Origin: Cydia pomonella
Taxonomy: Eukaryota; Arthropoda; Insecta; Lepidoptera; Tortricidae
NCBI RefSeq assembly: GCF_033807575.1
Contig: NC_084704.1
Coordinates: 36,061,968 to 36,125,967, forward strand
Length of the DNA stretch: 64,000 nt
Direction: 5' to 3'
Shown: positions 62,821 to 64,000 of the stretch, in pieces
How positions within the stretch are numbered: the stretch's first letter is position 1
Layout: the number at the start of each line of letters is the position of its first letter
Made by a program: the position numbers and the translations under genes
Notes under the pieces: generated by a model
Told to the model about the DNA's origin: nothing
Seen by the model: the letters and a program-made list of their open reading frames with translations, nothing else
The model's database searches: none

Positions 62821-62861
62821 CTACTAAAAACTCATACTTTTGAGTTACATGAATTTTATTT

Positions 62862-63105
62862 TATTTTTATTTATTTAAACTTTATTGCGCAATACATGAA
62901 GAGTACAAATGGCGGACTTAATGCCAGAAGGCATTCTCTACCAGTCAACCATGAGCCAAACCGAAAGATCCTAATTGGTGCAGGGTCAGAATACAGAGTA
63001 AAATGACAAAAATAAATATTACAAAATTATATAAAATTATACGTACATAAATAATATGATACATAAATATAAATACATATATAAATATATACCCATTGTG
63101 AAACA
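62862..63105 (-). repeat. LINE 3' end, minus strand
   Basis: tttatttaaactttattgcg then caatacatgaagagtaca, aatggcggacttaatgcc and ggcattctctaccagtcaac. On the minus strand this ends in gcaataaagt, a 3' terminus. I recall this 3' UTR as common in Lepidoptera. No coding part remains. Confidence 0.6.
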
Positions 63106-64000
63106 TCATTAGGACGACCTTTGAACCTTGTCAAACAGATGCTTGCGCAACATGCATGCATGAATTTTACACGATATAAACCATTAAATTTTGTTTTCGT
63201 AAACAAACATTAATAATCACCATCATTTCAATTGTAATCCGAATTAAAACACGTTAAAATAACTTCTTCCTTCAACCAAAACTTTTCTAAACTCCCACTC
63301 GAACTCTAACTACCCGAACTTAACAGACAGACGCAAAGAAACTGAAATTCAATTTCAACCTCCAAATCCCTTTCCGAACTGGCCAAAACTATTGTAGCTC
63401 ATAAACTAAAACTCTGAGCGTCTAAAATTTGTTTCTAGTAGAGAAAAGCGAAGTCAAATGCTATTAAAAGTTTTAATGACTTGAAGCATTCTTCAGGGCT
63501 GTTCGAAGTGGTATTAATTAAAAAGAGAGGGATCAGGCTCCGAGCAGCTGGCATCCCTGACATATGGCATCCCTGGCTTGAGTGCTCAGCTGGTTTAGCG
63601 ACGGATATAAGTTCGCAGTTTTGTCAGCGGTTTTACAAATGAGGGTGTCAAGAATGACTTTTTACAAGTTTTTTATTAACTTGCAATGTATGAATTGTGA
63701 TTAATTAAAATTATAAAGTTCATCCGGTTTTTGCATGGCGACTTTATCAATGAATTCATTCATAATTTCTCCATGCAATTTCGAAGCGCACCTACCTCGT
63801 TTTTGCATGTTAGGTTTTATATAGCTGTAAGTCTTAACATTATTTTCTTAACATTATGTTACTAACACTTGCTAACATACATATGGACTGTAAATGCCTA
63901 AAATAAATGATTATTTAATTTAATTTAATTTTATGTACCTATATACGTACGGGTCAAATCTTGCAAGTTACATTTCACCCACTTCCTGGTTTCCGATGAA
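63106..64000. other. Spacer to the window end
   Basis: ggcatccctg is repeated at 63551 and 63566. At 63885-63935 ctgtaaatgcctaaaataaa followed by (atttaattta)n resembles another LINE-R-type 3' tail on the plus strand. Confidence 0.4.

Overview
This 64 kb window looks like gene-poor intergenic or intronic DNA of a moth or butterfly (Lepidoptera). It is AT-rich, has no operons or compact genes, and is packed with retroposons and foldback DNA elements of kinds known from lepidopteran genomes: tRNA-derived SINEs, RTE-, R1- and CR1/Jockey-like LINE fragments, and palindromic MITEs. No complete host gene could be recognised. Species cannot be told from the sequence. Family letters (SINE-A, Rep-C, MITE-F and so on) are my own labels for sequences that recur inside this window.

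The one complete-looking genetic unit is a two-ORF non-LTR retrotransposon on the minus strand at about 23.2-28.0 kb. ORF1 (526 codons) has two coiled coils and a degenerate SGNH/esterase-like domain. ORF2 (951 codons) has an apurinic endonuclease and a reverse transcriptase with catalytic motifs intact. Neither is broken, so the copy may be young or active. At least a dozen other LINE pieces, mostly C-terminal ends with 3' tails, are scattered through the window and come from several unrelated families.

Region by region: 0-1.1 kb holds the start of a LINE-like ORF running off the left edge, with a GC-rich structured leader. 1.1-8.4 kb holds SINE-A copies, LINE ends, a 1.45 kb composite element with four 253-bp tandem units, and RTE and RT relics. 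8.4-18.4 kb is mostly anonymous AT-rich DNA with a SINE, two inverted-repeat elements and a LINE end. 18.4-23.2 kb is dense in MITEs and dispersed repeats, with nested insertions. 23.2-28.0 kb is the LINE. 28.8-39 kb holds foldbacks, Rep-C copies, one candidate host exon (minus, 33064-33137), and an 806-bp GC-rich retroposon with a 14-bp target duplication inserted into a MITE. 39-54.5 kb holds LINE ends, several with clear target duplications and nested insertions. 54.5-64 kb holds foldbacks, two SINE-B copies, a 119-bp minisatellite and three unexplained ORFs.

The most unusual signal is the 806-bp element at 34714-35519. Its 3' part matches a separate R1-like LINE 3' end nearby, and its 5' part contains three consecutive hairpins whose outer stems differ in sequence yet stay perfectly complementary. 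That is covariation between repeats and implies a selected RNA structure. I interpret it as an internally deleted, trans-mobilised (SIDE-like) derivative of an R1-type LINE.
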